Assembly: GCA_949361645.1 (NCBI GenBank)
Contig: OX442416.1
Span: 7,880,362 to 7,944,361 of the forward strand
DNA: 64,000 nucleotides
Source: Spongilla lacustris
Taxonomy: Eukaryota > Porifera > Demospongiae > Spongillida > Spongillidae
Reading direction: 5' to 3'
Below the pieces are notes generated by a model. It did not search any database and was not told the DNA's origin. It saw only the letters and a program-made list of their open reading frames with translations. This document shows, one piece after another, positions 1 to 10,707 of the stretch. Position 1 is the stretch's first letter. Every line of letters begins with the position of its first letter. The translations under genes were made by a program, and so were the position numbers.

Positions 1-4
1 GATT

Positions 5-745
5 TTAGCGTACGCATCGCGGCCTGCGCTTGGGTGGACCCTGGCTTCCTTTGTCGACACTGGAATCCGTGTTCGTCACCTGGAACAGCAGGCTGCTTGT
101 GAGTGTTCTTTTTGTGCAGGGACAGGGGGCCTGGCTACTGGCACACTTCTTGCCACATACATGTACAGTGCATTGGTAGGCAAGGATTAGTTCAGACCTG
201 GGTCTGCATTTCCTCCTGCCAGAAACACAGCTATTGCCTTCACCTTGCAATTCACTGTGAGTGTCATCTGCATACTTATGACCCTCAACAGTAGGTAAGT
301 GAGGAAGGTCTTGGTTTGTCATTTTCTGCTACTGCATGGGATGAAGCATTACCGCATGTATAGGAAGAGTTGGTCTCTGAGATTTGTGAAGGCTTTGGAC
401 ACACCTTGTCCCTTTTCTTGGGGTCACGAACGTATTCCCTCACCTTCTCGTACAGGTACAGTGACCGTGTCAGGGACAATCCACTTGGGGGTAATAACAG
501 GTGGCATCACTTGGAACTGATAAGCCTAATGTCCTTTATGGCCACTCCAGCCCTCAGCATTGTCCGATGGCAAGGTCTCCATCCTCACGACACCAGGGTG
601 GTCTTGATCAAACTCAAATGTGCGGTAGTGTCCTAGGCCAACCAGAAAACCAAACCACTGGCCAAAGAAGGCATTCCAGTCCTGGTACTGGTGACACACA
701 AGTGACATCCTGGCCACACTACCGGACACAGTCAGCTAGGTTGTG
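5..745 (-). pseudogene. C-terminal fragment of DUF7869-like zinc-finger transposon protein
   Basis: Three minus-strand reading-frame pieces (about 729-526, 479-285 and 322-5) align in order with roughly residues 600-890 of the intact protein at 13768-16443. Shared strings include FFGQWF, GLGHYRTFEFD, SLYLYEKVREYVRDPKKRDK and SCVSGRRK. Frameshifts separate the pieces. The zinc-finger region is damaged: the expected C-x2-C spacing has become CTVHVCGKK and the finger helix is lost. The N-terminal and central domains, including the D-N-C-x-G-Q-N-K-N motif, are absent. It cannot encode a functional protein. Confidence 0.85.
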
Positions 746-759
746 CTGTAAGTCCATTG

Positions 760-1257
760 GGATGTGTGGCTTCCCTTGATTGAAATTGTGGGGGCTGCCA
801 ACTCCATTTGTAGCAAGAGGGATAGCAGTGTCTCCACTGGTATACTATTGTGGAGGCTGACCCCATTGGTTAGTTTGTGGCTCGTGTGTATAAGGGTCTG
901 ATATGGGCAGGTGGTTCCATAGGTAGTGCGGGTTGGTGGCGTCTGCTGTTGGTTATGCGGGGCTGCTGTCTGGACTTGCAATGTAGTGAGGCATATGTGG
1001 GGGTGGGGCTGGTTTCCATCCGCAGCTGTGGGAATCAGGGTCTGGGTACGAGACTAGGGCTGCTGGCTCTTAGTCATTTAGGGGCTGCTTACTCCCTACA
1101 ACCACCATCGTCAGTAGTATAACCGCCGTCACTACCGTTCTCAATCTCCCCACCTCGTCGAATGTATCTTGAATATCGATCGTCGTATCCGTACCGCTCA
1201 AACTCGTCCGCCGATTGAAGCTCTTGCAAGCGTGTTGTCTTCAGTGGACGTCGCCAT
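760..1257 (-). pseudogene. Start of the DUF7869-family gene fused to filler sequence
   Basis: An ATG at 1257-1255 sits where the B and C copies have theirs. It is followed by a short stretch related to the acidic N-terminus of the B protein and, more closely, to the N-terminal remnants at 26692 and 35743 in element C. The frame soon meets a stop. From about 1125 to 760 the sequence becomes the G-cluster filler shared with element C. No product is expected. Confidence 0.6.
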
Positions 1258-1856
1258 ATCCGTTATTTACATAGGAGATAACGAATAACAACTGTGACAG
1301 GGACGATACATTAAATACTTACCCATCAGATCTAGCTAGCGCAGTATGGGTGTGGCTATATAAGTTATCAAAGTCTCGGCCCACAGGAAGTAGTTGCATA
1401 TTCATGTGCTTTGATGAATGGAAGCGGGCCTCGCACGTCCAACGGCGCGATTCGAGCGGGAAACGTGTACCAACTTTGCGCCGCTGTATCTCCGTAACGA
1501 ATGACATAAAAATTAACGAACAGAACAAATCGATAGATATAGGACCCCTCTACCTACAAACCGAATTTGAAGCTTACTCCTACCTAAAGTTATGGCGGGT
1601 GTGAACTCGGTGGGGTATCGAATATTGCAATACTGGCACGGAGCAAGTGCAAGACTCCAAAATAAATTTTTAAATAGAGAAATGGTGTAGTATGAAGTGT
1701 TGAAAATAAGACATTGATAGCGTTAACCGTTCGGAAGATATAGCAATTCAAATAAGAAGCATTTTTATAACATTTTATATATATATGCGAAACGACATTT
1801 TCGCAGAAACTGTCCCATATAATAATATATATATTTATAATAATGATATATGCATA

Positions 1857-2480
1857 TAAAAGCATGCATGAAAATACGGTACAATAGCAATTTGATGGTC
1901 TTGAAATTTCAGATGTTGCGAAGTGTGGTTTAGAAGTTTTCATGGTGTGTATTGATATAAACTTTTGGTGTTTCTGAAATTTCAAAGGTCTTGTGTTAAA
2001 ATTCCAAATCTATATTATTATAGCATATGTATCAGTGTAATCAATGTAGTTTTGTAAGTGAATATTTTGTATGATGCATGAATTTCACTTGTGCACTCAA
2101 TCCGAGCACTTAGAAAGGACTATATGTAAGCAAACATGAAAATTAGGTACAATGGCAATTTGGTGGGCTTGAAATTTTAGATGTTGCAAAGTGTGGTTTT
2201 TATATTTTAGACGTTTTCATGTTGCATATGTGTATTGATATAACTTTTGGTGTTTCAGAAGGTACATGTACAATGTATTATAAATGAGCTAGCATACAAA
2301 TTATATACATACACTTGTGCACTCAATCCGATCACTTAGAAAGGATATAATTATGATATATATAAGCAAACATGAAAATTAGCTACAAAGGCAATTTGGT
2401 GGTCTTAAATTTTCTGATGTTGCAAAGTGAGTTTTTGTATCTTACAAGTTTTCTGATATTTCATAAGGTCTTGTGTTAAG
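1857..2480. repeat. Three diverged tandem copies of a ~235-270 bp unit
   Basis: Copies begin near 1860, 2133 and 2367. Each carries CATGAAAAT, then TACAATGGCAATTTGGTGG, GATGTTGCAAAGTG and, at the end, GGTCTTGTGTTAA. Spacing is about 273 and 234 bp. An inverted copy lies at 3035-3148. No coding sequence is seen. Confidence 0.7.
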
Positions 2481-2588
2481 TATGCTACAGTTTGGAAATG
2501 CATTCCAAATTATTTCATTAAATATTACTATGATACTATGCTTTAATGAAACAATTTGGAATGCATTTCAAAACTGTAGCATACTTAA
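2476..2588. repeat. 113-bp hairpin (AT-rich palindrome)
   Basis: TTAAGTATGCTACAG at the left end is the exact inverse of CTGTAGCATACTTAA at the right end. The arms continue inward through GGAAATGCATTCCAAATT with few mismatches, leaving a loop of about 20 bases. Confidence 0.8.
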
Positions 2589-2589
2589 T

Positions 2590-3031
2590 GTCTATTGTCC
2601 TGAATGTCCACCCAGGGGTACAATTGTATACCCGGGTGGACAGCAAAAAAAGTTTTTGCTGTTTGGTCACGGAAGGGACCTAGCGGCATTTAACGGTACA
2701 GGCTTATAGTACAAGTCTTTTCAGGATTGGGCCAAGATAAGCAAGGCTTAAATCCTTTTGATACATGTAGAACGAGCGGTGCTAGTGGACCTATCCATTA
2801 CGCTCCGTGTGGATCGGTCGGAGCGTAATGGATAGGTCTGCTAGCACGGGTCATTTTACGAGTACCGAAAGGATTTAAGCCTTACTTATCTCGGCCCAAT
2901 CCTGAAAAGACTTGTTCTGTAAACCAGTACTGTCCAGCCAGGTCCCTTCCATGACCGAACGGCAAAATTTTTTTTGCTGTCCACCCGAGTGTCCAATTGT
3001 ACCCCCTGGGTGGACATTCAGGACAATAGAC
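2590..3031. mobile_element. 442-bp foldback / MITE-like element with TAAT target duplication
   Basis: The ends are GTCTATTGTCC and GGACAATAGAC. The whole element is an imperfect inverted repeat with arms of about 200 bp and a short loop near 2810-2820, between two copies of CCATTACGCTCC. TAAT occurs immediately outside both ends (2586-2589 and 3032-3035), as expected for a 4-bp target-site duplication. It has no coding capacity. The superfamily cannot be assigned from the ends alone. Confidence 0.8.
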
Positions 3032-3034
3032 TAA

Positions 3035-3148
3035 TATTAACACAAGACCTTTGAAATATCAGAAAAGATGAAAACTTGTAAGATATAAACACATACCTTG
3101 CAACATCAGAAAATTCAAGACCACCAAATTGCCTTTTCATAGTGATGA
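3035..3148. repeat. Inverted copy of the 2367-2480 repeat
   Basis: TTAACACAAGACC through CTTGCAACATC to CCACCAAATTGCC is the inverse of 2367-2480. The foldback element and the small hairpin therefore sit in the middle of a larger hairpin of about 780 bp. Confidence 0.75.
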
Positions 3149-3190
3149 ATGTAAATTTGCCTGACAAATGCATGTGTGCTACATTTAAAT

Positions 3191-5692
3191 TAGATCTTAC
3201 ATGGAATAGTGTTGTTTGTTAGTATGTAGTCACCATTAGAAGTAAAGCAAGTGATTACTTCTTTGTAGAATTGTTCTTCACAGAGTGAAAATAGATTGCT
3301 TCTTTTCATTTTGGGGCAGGAGTCATCTGAAGCAGCAACAACAAAAGGCTCTACTTCTGTAGTGAAAAGGGTGCCTGGAGAACAAAGAATGATAATTACT
3401 TGTAACCGGAGTACTTTACATGTACATACCACTTGCAAGTTGATTATTTGTACAGTACTTATGCCATTTGCACTATGAACTGTGCTCCTTGAAGTAGCGC
3501 ACATAGCTTGCTAATGATAATGGTATAGCACGACAAATTTGCTGCAGCTTAATACCACGCATGACAGCCATTGTCTACATGTAAATAACATTGGATTACA
3601 AAAATAGTCATATTGCACAAAAATAACTTACGTCTTCTTTTTCCAAACCGTCCTTCACCAAAGTCAGAGCACACCCAACAAACGATCTTATATCAATCTT
3701 AACATCTTCAAAAGAAAGCATCGTGATTGTTTGAGGAATTAACAGTGTAAGAGATGTTCGGTCCTCAGACCATATGGCTGCAGTTCTCGTATCAATTTCT
3801 GATGATTTTGGTCCAGCCAGCTTAGAACTTTATGTATAAACATTCATTGTTGCAATTCATTTTGAATTAATTCACTTACTTTAGTGCCTTAGCACAATAT
3901 TCATTAAATGCAGCAGGTATAGGACAAAATTTGAGCTGTAGAAACAAGTCACTGAGCATCTTTTCGTCTGTAAAATGTCCATACTGCTCCACTGTTGGGA
4001 GCCAATTTTCACATCCCACTCTAGACATAAAAGCTTCTTTTTTTTTTTTTAATCGAACACTCCGAATTCAATTTATGGAGAGCGATATCTCCATTGGTAC
4101 ATTTCTGTAGCAATTGTGTCATTTCATCATCACTTAAGCCACGTAAACCATGAAAATTACTGCCTTTACAGTCTGTTTTATTGCAGGACAGCCCCAAAGA
4201 GCTCTTTTTCGTCTTCTTTTCTTTACCTTTTTCACATCAGAGGACAATTGCTTGGTAAAGTTAATAATTCTCATTTCTTAACGATGATAAAAATCATGTT
4301 CTTGTCCAACTGCTTCTTCTATAAATGATGTATTACATGCATGAAATAATGAGGTAGAGTATCTAGAAAAATTAAGTTTATTTAGCTATAACTTATAATA
4401 ATACATTGGTGCAAACAACCGTACAGCTCTATTTCATTTCAAATCTCGTGCATATATTCTCACACCATTTTATTCTAACTAAACACATTTTTTGGTGCTG
4501 TGCCGGATCATATTGATAATAGTATGGAAATATATTGGCATGCTTTCCAACTTCATTCACACCAATGATTTAAGCTTAGTCAAGGCATGGGAGTCATGTG
4601 CCTATATCTTGGGCCCAAAATGGTATGGGATTTCAATTTATATAGTGATATATTAATGACCAAGACGGTCAATACCACTAGACACTTTTCCATATATTTA
4701 CAAACTCAAACAAAACAGGGTGATTCATTTTGTACTAGAATTATTTAGTTAAATCTCATAACCAGAATAAAAAAAACTCTATTGGAAAAGTAGATTCACC
4801 GTCATCATTAAAGTAGCTGCGCATGATTCCCTCCAGGTGGTTCATCACTAACTGATCGTCCTGCAATCGTGAATAGCCTTAACCTGCACAAATGTACCTA
4901 TATGGGGGGCACTGGGATAAATAAATGCTACTGCCTACATGCATGCAGCATGACACCAATTTCAATAATGATAATCATCTACTGCAATAAATTCCATATA
5001 TGAACGCATACAATGAAAATTTAAACAGGAATTGCCCGTAAAACACACGTACCTTGTCTTGCTGGTTCATCGTACTGGTAAACTCCGTAGCAAGATTATG
5101 TCTATGTGCAAGATGCTGAGCTTGCTCAGCTGACAGTCTTCCATAAACCATAGATTGAAGATGAAAATGTCGGATCCTATGCCAGTTCCTTGTTTTCAGT
5201 GATGAGCTGTTGAAGAGCGATCCATGAATGATTACCACCAATAGAATCATATGTGTATGCTTCAGGATGCTTGATGTCAAACTGTTCATCATCAGACAAC
5301 CTCACTGTCACGACAATTGGGGCAACATCACACGTTCTGTTCTGTAGCATGTCATGCTTTAGGCATTCAATAAACTTTTCGTCCGCCTTTCTCATCAAAT
5401 ACTCTTTGTCGGGTGGTAAGAGACAAGTAACGGGAGTATTAAAGTTCCCTGAATAGGCAGAAAAATAAGATAGATGCATTAATAAAATATGATACAACTT
5501 ATATACTAACAGACCTATGAAGCATGAGTCTATATCCTTGTATGCTGCCTCACTTTCAGCGCATTGAATGGAAGATCTTGGGCTTGAAAAAGAGGAGGAT
5601 TCTGCATGAGAATTCTCAGAAGTCTTTTGTCTCTTAGGTTCTGGTTCACCTTCAAATAATGTATCTAGAGGAGGATAGGATGATGCAGCAGG
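3191..5692 (-). CDS. Multi-exon gene with ParB-like domain (partial)
   Basis: Proposed minus-strand exons with good splice sites: 5692-5515, 5448-5053, 4860-4801, 4163-3880, 3827-3632 and about 3374-3194. Phases agree at most of the junctions I checked; the last junction does not join cleanly. The second exon encodes a segment ending in YDSIGGNHSWIALQQL, which resembles the ParB/sulfiredoxin-like 'GGNHR' nucleotide-binding loop, then LSAEQAQHLAHRHNLATEF. Downstream exons give GLRGLSDDEMTQLLQK and VGCENWLPTVEQYGHF. Two frame problems are visible: a single-base slip near 5180-5190, and a 13-A run (minus strand, near 4040) where 12 would stay in frame. Either may be a sequencing error or decay. 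The 5' end runs into the retroelement at 5700, so the start is missing. Similar genes occur in other marine invertebrates (from memory). The function is not established. Confidence 0.55.
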
Positions 5693-5699
5693 CTTAATT

Positions 5700-7690
5700 T
5701 AAGTGGGAGGGGCAAACTTGTGTTGGTCTCTCTTGGTATCCCTCTACGCCATTGTGTGTCTTCGTTTTGCTTGGGTAGAGGGGTTCTAAAAAGAATGAGT
5801 GTGTCGAAAGGTTGGTGTGGTGTGCGGGTATGAAGCTGTTGTGTGGTACAGGAGATTTGGTTTGCTTGAGGGAGCCCTGTAGGTAGTTGTGGGTGGAGTT
5901 TGGTGCAGGTTGAGGGACATCAGTGGTGGTGGTCCGAATCTGAGGGACATTACTGGTGGGGGATTGTTTAGTGTGGTGGGAGTCCTTGTTGTCGTTGTAT
6001 TGTGTGTGGTTGTTTGTTGGGTTTGTTGTGATTGTGGTAGGTAAAGGATGGGAGTTGGATCCATGAGTAGGGATGGGCGCCGTGTGGTGTGCATCATGAT
6101 GGGTTGCTGGAAGTTGTGGAGTTTTCTATTGGTGTTTGTTTGTTGTGTTTGTTTCCATTGGGTGTGGTGTGAGGGGCTGTAATTCTTTTCTCATTTGTGG
6201 CCAAGAGGATAGGTGGTGTTGGGGTAAATTTGTTGGGTTTTGGGTTTGGAGGAGGTGTAGGGGGTAGGTTGTGGCTGAAGGAGAAGGTTTGTATGTGGTG
6301 GCACTGGGGGAGTCTGTTTAGGTTTTGGTTGGGGATTGTTGAGTAGACTGGGCATTAGACTTTCCTCTTGGTAGATTTGGTTGTTTCTATGTGCCAGTTT
6401 TGTTTTGATAACTCCTTGTCTTGAGGTCGTCATGTAACTTTTGCATGTTGTTGTTTGTGCTTCGCTATGTGGTTACCAATTTGTTGTGTGTGGCAATGTC
6501 TGTTGTTTTGTTGTTGTCAAGTTCTATTTAAATTATAGTAAGCTGTTTGGCTGTGGAGTCAGAGAGTTTTTTTTAGGTGTCGCACATTGGCAGCCATTAT
6601 TTCTATGCTGGCTCTTTTTAGAATAGCAGTGTGTTCATTTCTGAGGTTGTCGTCAACCCCATGGGTGGCACAGGTGGCTGATGCCTTGCTTCCCAGTGGG
6701 AAGACGCCTTCTTCCAGGCATTCTTCATTGAATGTGGCGTGGTGTAGGGCCAGTTAGTAAAATTTTCTGATTCGGTGTATATCTGTTGTACTACATCCCA
6801 TTTTTTCCTCTTGATTGCTGTGGTTATTTTGTTTTGTTTTGTGTCTTGTGTGAAGGGCGATCTGGGTTGGTCTTGGGTGTGTGGGGTTGTGGCTGGGGTC
6901 ATTGAGGCCTGTGTTGGTGTTGGTAGAGTTTGAATTGTTTTGGGTAGAGCTGGGTCTGGTAGAGTTTGAATTGCTTTGGGTAGAGCTGGGTCTGGGAGCG
7001 GGTTGTGGGTTGAAGTGTGTTCTGGGGACAAGATCTCTGGAGGAGATATTGCGTTTGCTGGTGGAGGTTGTGACAGTGAGATTTGTATTTGTTAGATGGA
7101 GTTAAGGGGTGAGGTTTGGGTTGGAAGTGTCGGGGCACTTGTAGGTGCGGGTTGTGGGAGTAGAATCGGTTGGTCTGCGATGGCTGGTGGATGTTGGTCA
7201 GTATCCGGTATCGTGGGGGAGGTGGTCGCAGGCTCAGAAGACACGGTTGGAGTAGGAGGAAGCGTGTTGGGATTTTGGGGCGTAGTGATGGGATTGAGGG
7301 GCAAGGCATTGATTTGGAGTGGGTCGATTGTTCGTACAGGTTGTGGGGTTGCAATTGTGGGGGGAGGGGTAGTGATGGCTGATGGTAAATTATGGTTTGG
7401 GGACGAGGACCAGGTTGGCGATTGACGGTGGAGGTCTAGAGGCTGGGCCGGGGGGGGGGGGGGGGTGTGATGGAGATGGCGTGTCTAGCCTGTTATGGTG
7501 GTGAAGTGCTTTGCGTTGGGGCCTGGCTGTGAGAGTGGATGCGGCTATGAGCGGGCATGTAGGATATGCCGTTGCCTGTTGAGGTGGTTTAGGGCGTAGG
7601 GTTCTGGGCTTTGCCCTTGAGTCTCAGGTTCGTGGGCTTGGATTTTCCCATCGTATCTGGGAATAGGCTTGGAAGGGAGTAGGATCCACT
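5700..7690 (-). other. GT-rich region downstream of the Penelope-like element; Pro/Thr-rich open frames
   Basis: The plus strand is strikingly rich in G and T and poor in C, so the minus strand is CA-rich. Minus-strand frames (7304-7092 and 7031-6618, which share a frame and are separated by one stop; also 6433-6191 and 6097-5786) are dominated by Pro, Thr, Gln and Asn. One contains an 11-residue tandem duplication (PDPALPKAIQTL / PDPALPKTIQTL, around 6925-6995) and a basic segment IKRKKWDVVQQIY. No known domain is recognised. It may be the leader or ORF1 of a neighbouring Penelope-like copy. A poly-G tract lies at 7448-7465. Confidence 0.35.
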
Positions 7691-7829
7691 TACTTTGTTA
7701 TTAGTATTTGCGTGAGTGCTTGCGCTTGTGTCTGTATCACAGTATTCCTTGGTCAAACTTTATGCAAGTTGCAGATGCATTTCGGCCCAGGTAGGCCTTC
7801 TTTGGTCCACTTACAGGATGTGATTTAGA

Positions 7830-9061
7830 AAGGAATACTGTGTGTGCGTATTGTGTTTAAATACTTCGTGGTGCAGCTGTTGTGTGTAAGGGTGTGTGTA
7901 CAGGTCATGCAGCTGGTGTTGTTGGGTGTGTTTGTATGTTTACAGAAAAACATCGTTGAGGCCATTAGGTCTTCTGGTGTCGAGTTTCGTGATCCAGAAT
8001 TTTTTCTGTGGCCATCCGTGAGGAAGGGTGTGCACGTGCTAAGGGTATGATTTTAACTTTGAAGGCACCATGTGTGTCAAAGTGACGGTACAGTAACATT
8101 CATTGTGTTTGTTTCGATCTGAAAGCACTGAGGTGGTTTGTCATTCGTGTCCTTAGGGATGTAGTCGTTTGCTCAACGTATTGTAGCCTGCAGTACTGAC
8201 ATTGGAGGACATATATAATGTTTATGCTGTCGCTTGACAGCCTGTACTGGACTGGGATCCTTTGCCTTATGGCCGTGCATCTAAACGTGTTGGTGTTTAT
8301 CATTGATGTGCATACGAAGCAGTTGTTTCGTTGGCAGTGTGTTGGTAAGAGAGGTATATGGTAGACTTGGAAGTGTTGGGGATCGCAGTTTTCTTTGTGT
8401 CGTTATTGAGGGCTGATTTGGTAATTTGTTTACCAAGATTTGGGAAATTTCTATAGGCATCTAGTGGTAAGTTATTTGATAGTGCGGTTGTGGCAGGGTG
8501 TCTTTGTAGAAGATGAATGTGTTTGGAGAGTTGATGTTTGGGGTGTAATCTTCTAGCATCGTATTCAATTATGAAGGTATAGATTTTCTTTGGTTTAGTT
8601 GAGGTGTGATGTTTGGATGTTTGTTTGGTGGTTGTAGCTTCGATGGCTTTGAGGATGAAAGAAAAAGGGTATCCTCTGTTGAGGAAGTGGGTTATGAGCT
8701 GTTGTTGAACCGTGTAAAATCTTTAGGATCAGAGCATTGTTGTTGGTAGCGTAGAAGTTCCCCCCTTATGATGGCAGCTTTGGTGTTAGGGGGGTGGTGG
8801 CTGGTATAGTGAATGTATTGAAAGGTGTTAGTTGGTTTGAAGTGTGTTCAGTAGGAGAGTTTGCGAGTTGCTTCAAAGTCTTTTCCTTTAAAGATGGTAA
8901 GGTCAAGGAAGTCAATGGAAGTATCAGATATGATGTATTCGTATTTGATGGTGGGGTGGAATTGGTTAAGGTTGCTGACAAAGTAGTCAAAATCATTTTT
9001 GGGATATGTCCATATGAGGAAAATGTCGTCGATGTATCGTTTGTATAGATAGGGTTGTTTG
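7830..9061 (-). mobile_element. Penelope-like retroelement, 5'-truncated (RT and GIY-YIG parts)
   Basis: The minus strand reads the reverse-transcriptase palm motif YKRYIDDIFLIW at 9050-9015, then SNLNQFHPTIKYEY, IDFLDLTIFKG, HYTSHHPPNTKAAIIRG and HFLNRGYPF. This series is characteristic of Penelope-like elements. A GIY-YIG endonuclease segment follows at 8303-8100 (NIIYVLQCQYC, then YVEQTTTSLRTRMTNH). The usual YIG is YVE here. The C-terminal FWITKLDTRRPNGLN lies near 7990. An in-frame stop at about 8850 and a frame change near 8700 show it is inactive. The RT N-terminus is missing because a LINE fragment abuts at 9062. Confidence 0.8.
8100..8303 (-). pseudogene. GIY-YIG endonuclease segment of the Penelope-like element
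   Basis: In Penelope-like elements this nuclease follows the RT and cuts DNA for insertion. The segment keeps the INIIY strand, the Cys pair CQYC and the Arg-containing helix SLRTRMTNH. The glycine of the YIG motif is replaced by Glu (YVE), which is expected to impair activity. It is separated from the RT by frame changes. Confidence 0.7.
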
Positions 9062-9496
9062 TTCCAATTACTCTACACGAAGCGAGTGTGACAAGTGGGT
9101 CAACTGCTCAGGTGGCTGAACGCAGGAAATATGCCAGCAATGACGCAAAGTGCTCAGCGCTTGGGTGGGTGTGTGTACCTCTAGCAGTTGAAGTTTATGG
9201 TTGTTGGGGTCCTGAAGCACAGACAAGCCTTTCTCGACTTGCGGCACGCCTTGCAATTAGATCAAATTGATGCAAGTCCCAGGCTACTTTGGCTCTCTAT
9301 GGCAGGTTAAACCTGGTCCTCGTTAGAGCGAATGCCAGAGCTCTGCTGTCCCGTTCGATGGCAACTGGTCTTCTCAACTTCTCCGTTCCAATGTATTGCT
9401 TTTTGTTTAATAACATTGTGTAGCTTAAAACTGTAATAATGTTGTATATGTTCAATTTCATTAAAAGATAAACAATAATAATAATAAGTAATTTTG
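9062..9496 (+). mobile_element. 5'-truncated LINE (non-LTR retrotransposon) 3' end
   Basis: The plus-strand frame reads ERRKYASNDAKCSALGWVCVP, PLAVEVYGCWG and SRLAARLA, then, after one in-frame stop near 9270, LALYGRLNLVLVRANARALL. This is the typical C-terminal end of a class of marine-invertebrate LINEs. A short 3' UTR ends in the simple repeat (AAT)n at 9472-9489, typical of target-primed insertions. Truncation at 9062 is at the junction with the Penelope-like element. Confidence 0.65.
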
Positions 9497-9500
9497 GCCG

Positions 9501-9600
9501 ATGGCCACTACGGGTAAGAAACCGAAGAAGTCACAACCTTCTTGTTGTTGTAAGTGTAACGGCAATAGCGCAGTATGCAAATTTTGTTCTTGCGCGAGAC
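9501..9600 (+). pseudogene. Cysteine-rich coding fragment of unknown function
   Basis: Directly after the LINE tail, an open frame reads CCCKCNGNSAVCKFCSCARR. The C-x2-C-N-G-x-x-A-x-C pattern is one I associate with cysteine-rich repetitive genes of marine invertebrates, but I cannot name it. A plausible continuation (CVGCLNIPELFPW) appears only at 10375-10420. The intervening 780 bp show nothing coding, so this is a fragment or an interrupted gene. Confidence 0.35.
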
Positions 9601-10374
9601 GTGTTTGGATTCTCAGGGGTGTTAAGGCAGCCTACGCCTGTCTCGTACCCAGACCTTACAAATATATTACCTTTGATAAAGTGTAAAAGCCATATAACAT
9701 GTTGCATTGCGGTCAAACTTGGCTTAAGGATGCTAATAGAGTTGTTCGATTGTTCAGGTTTACTTGCAAGCGTATGTATTGATGACAATCAGCCATTGAA
9801 CGGTAGAGGCGAAGATATAGCAATGCATGGATCAAGCAAAAAATGCCATATTATGTTAGAACTCTACACGCTGGACAAAGTTACACTTAGGTTGTGTAAT
9901 ACTTACTTCAGCCTTTGTGGCAATCCTGCTTAGTATTTTTTCAAAATGGCAGCGTAGTTACATAAACACGATGAAATTTGAATGAAAAAATGAACATGAA
10001 AATGAAAAAAGAATGCTTCAATCACATCCTAAGCGTAGATGAGCAATAGAAACACATACCAGGCACAAAAGTCCTCTTATCCGCCCTCGTCTTCATCTGC
10101 GCCTTTTTGCTTTTCACAAACGACCCTCTTAAGGCGATAAAATATGACGTAACTGAACTTCCCGCTCGACAGCTGCAACTTTTATATTGTCAAACCAAAA
10201 CTTCAACGCGTCATATACGAAATCTAAGCGCTAGATGACAATAGGTATGAATGCTTTACCAAAATATCTTCTGTACGATCGCAATGCTTGAATAAACAGA
10301 GATTTGCAATATATCATAATGATGTAATCATGAACATTCTTGTCGACATATTTTCAACAACATGTAAATATGTT
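9601..10374. other. No recognisable gene; contains an inverted copy of a short segment
   Basis: No supported coding sequence or named repeat was found. Bases 9611-9640 are the inverse of 10378-10408 (TAGGCTGCCTTAACA core), hinting at a small inverted duplication or insertion between the two Cys-rich pieces. Confidence 0.4.
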
Positions 10375-10707
10375 TTCGTGTGTAGGCTGCCTTAACATCC
10401 CTGAGTTGTTTCCCTGGCATGAACGGGTTTCAACCCCAAAACCAATGGTACTAGTAATAGTATCCCTTTGGTGTCTACCCTACCAAGTTCACCATCGCCT
10501 GTGCACAGATCACATAGTATCTAATGCTGAGGATTCCACCACACTACACACAAGAGTTATTTGTACGTCTTTTAAACCAACAACAGCTGCTACACCAATC
10601 ACCACCTCCAGCTGCAATGAGATTCACCACCTGTCATCGCAAGTATTGCAAATACACTCATCCCCATCGCGGCGACCATCAACACGGATATATCCATCAC
10701 AACCACA

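Larger units (their letters stand above)
1..1816 (-). mobile_element. Element A: decayed DUF7869-family TIR transposon (5' end at 1816, other end outside window)
   Basis: Read on the minus strand, the element begins at 1816 with GGGACAGTTTC and directly abuts an AT-rich tract. Its first 560 bases match the TIRs of element B (13197-13770 and the inverse of 25578-26152), including a start codon at 1257-1255. The stretch from about 1125 down to 760 is not transposase but the CCCC/GGGG-containing filler that forms most of element C. From 760 down to 1 it matches the C-terminal third of the B protein. A is therefore an internally rearranged copy in which the middle of the gene was replaced by filler. 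The boundary at 1816 is seen directly; the family link is by comparison within this window. Confidence 0.85.
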
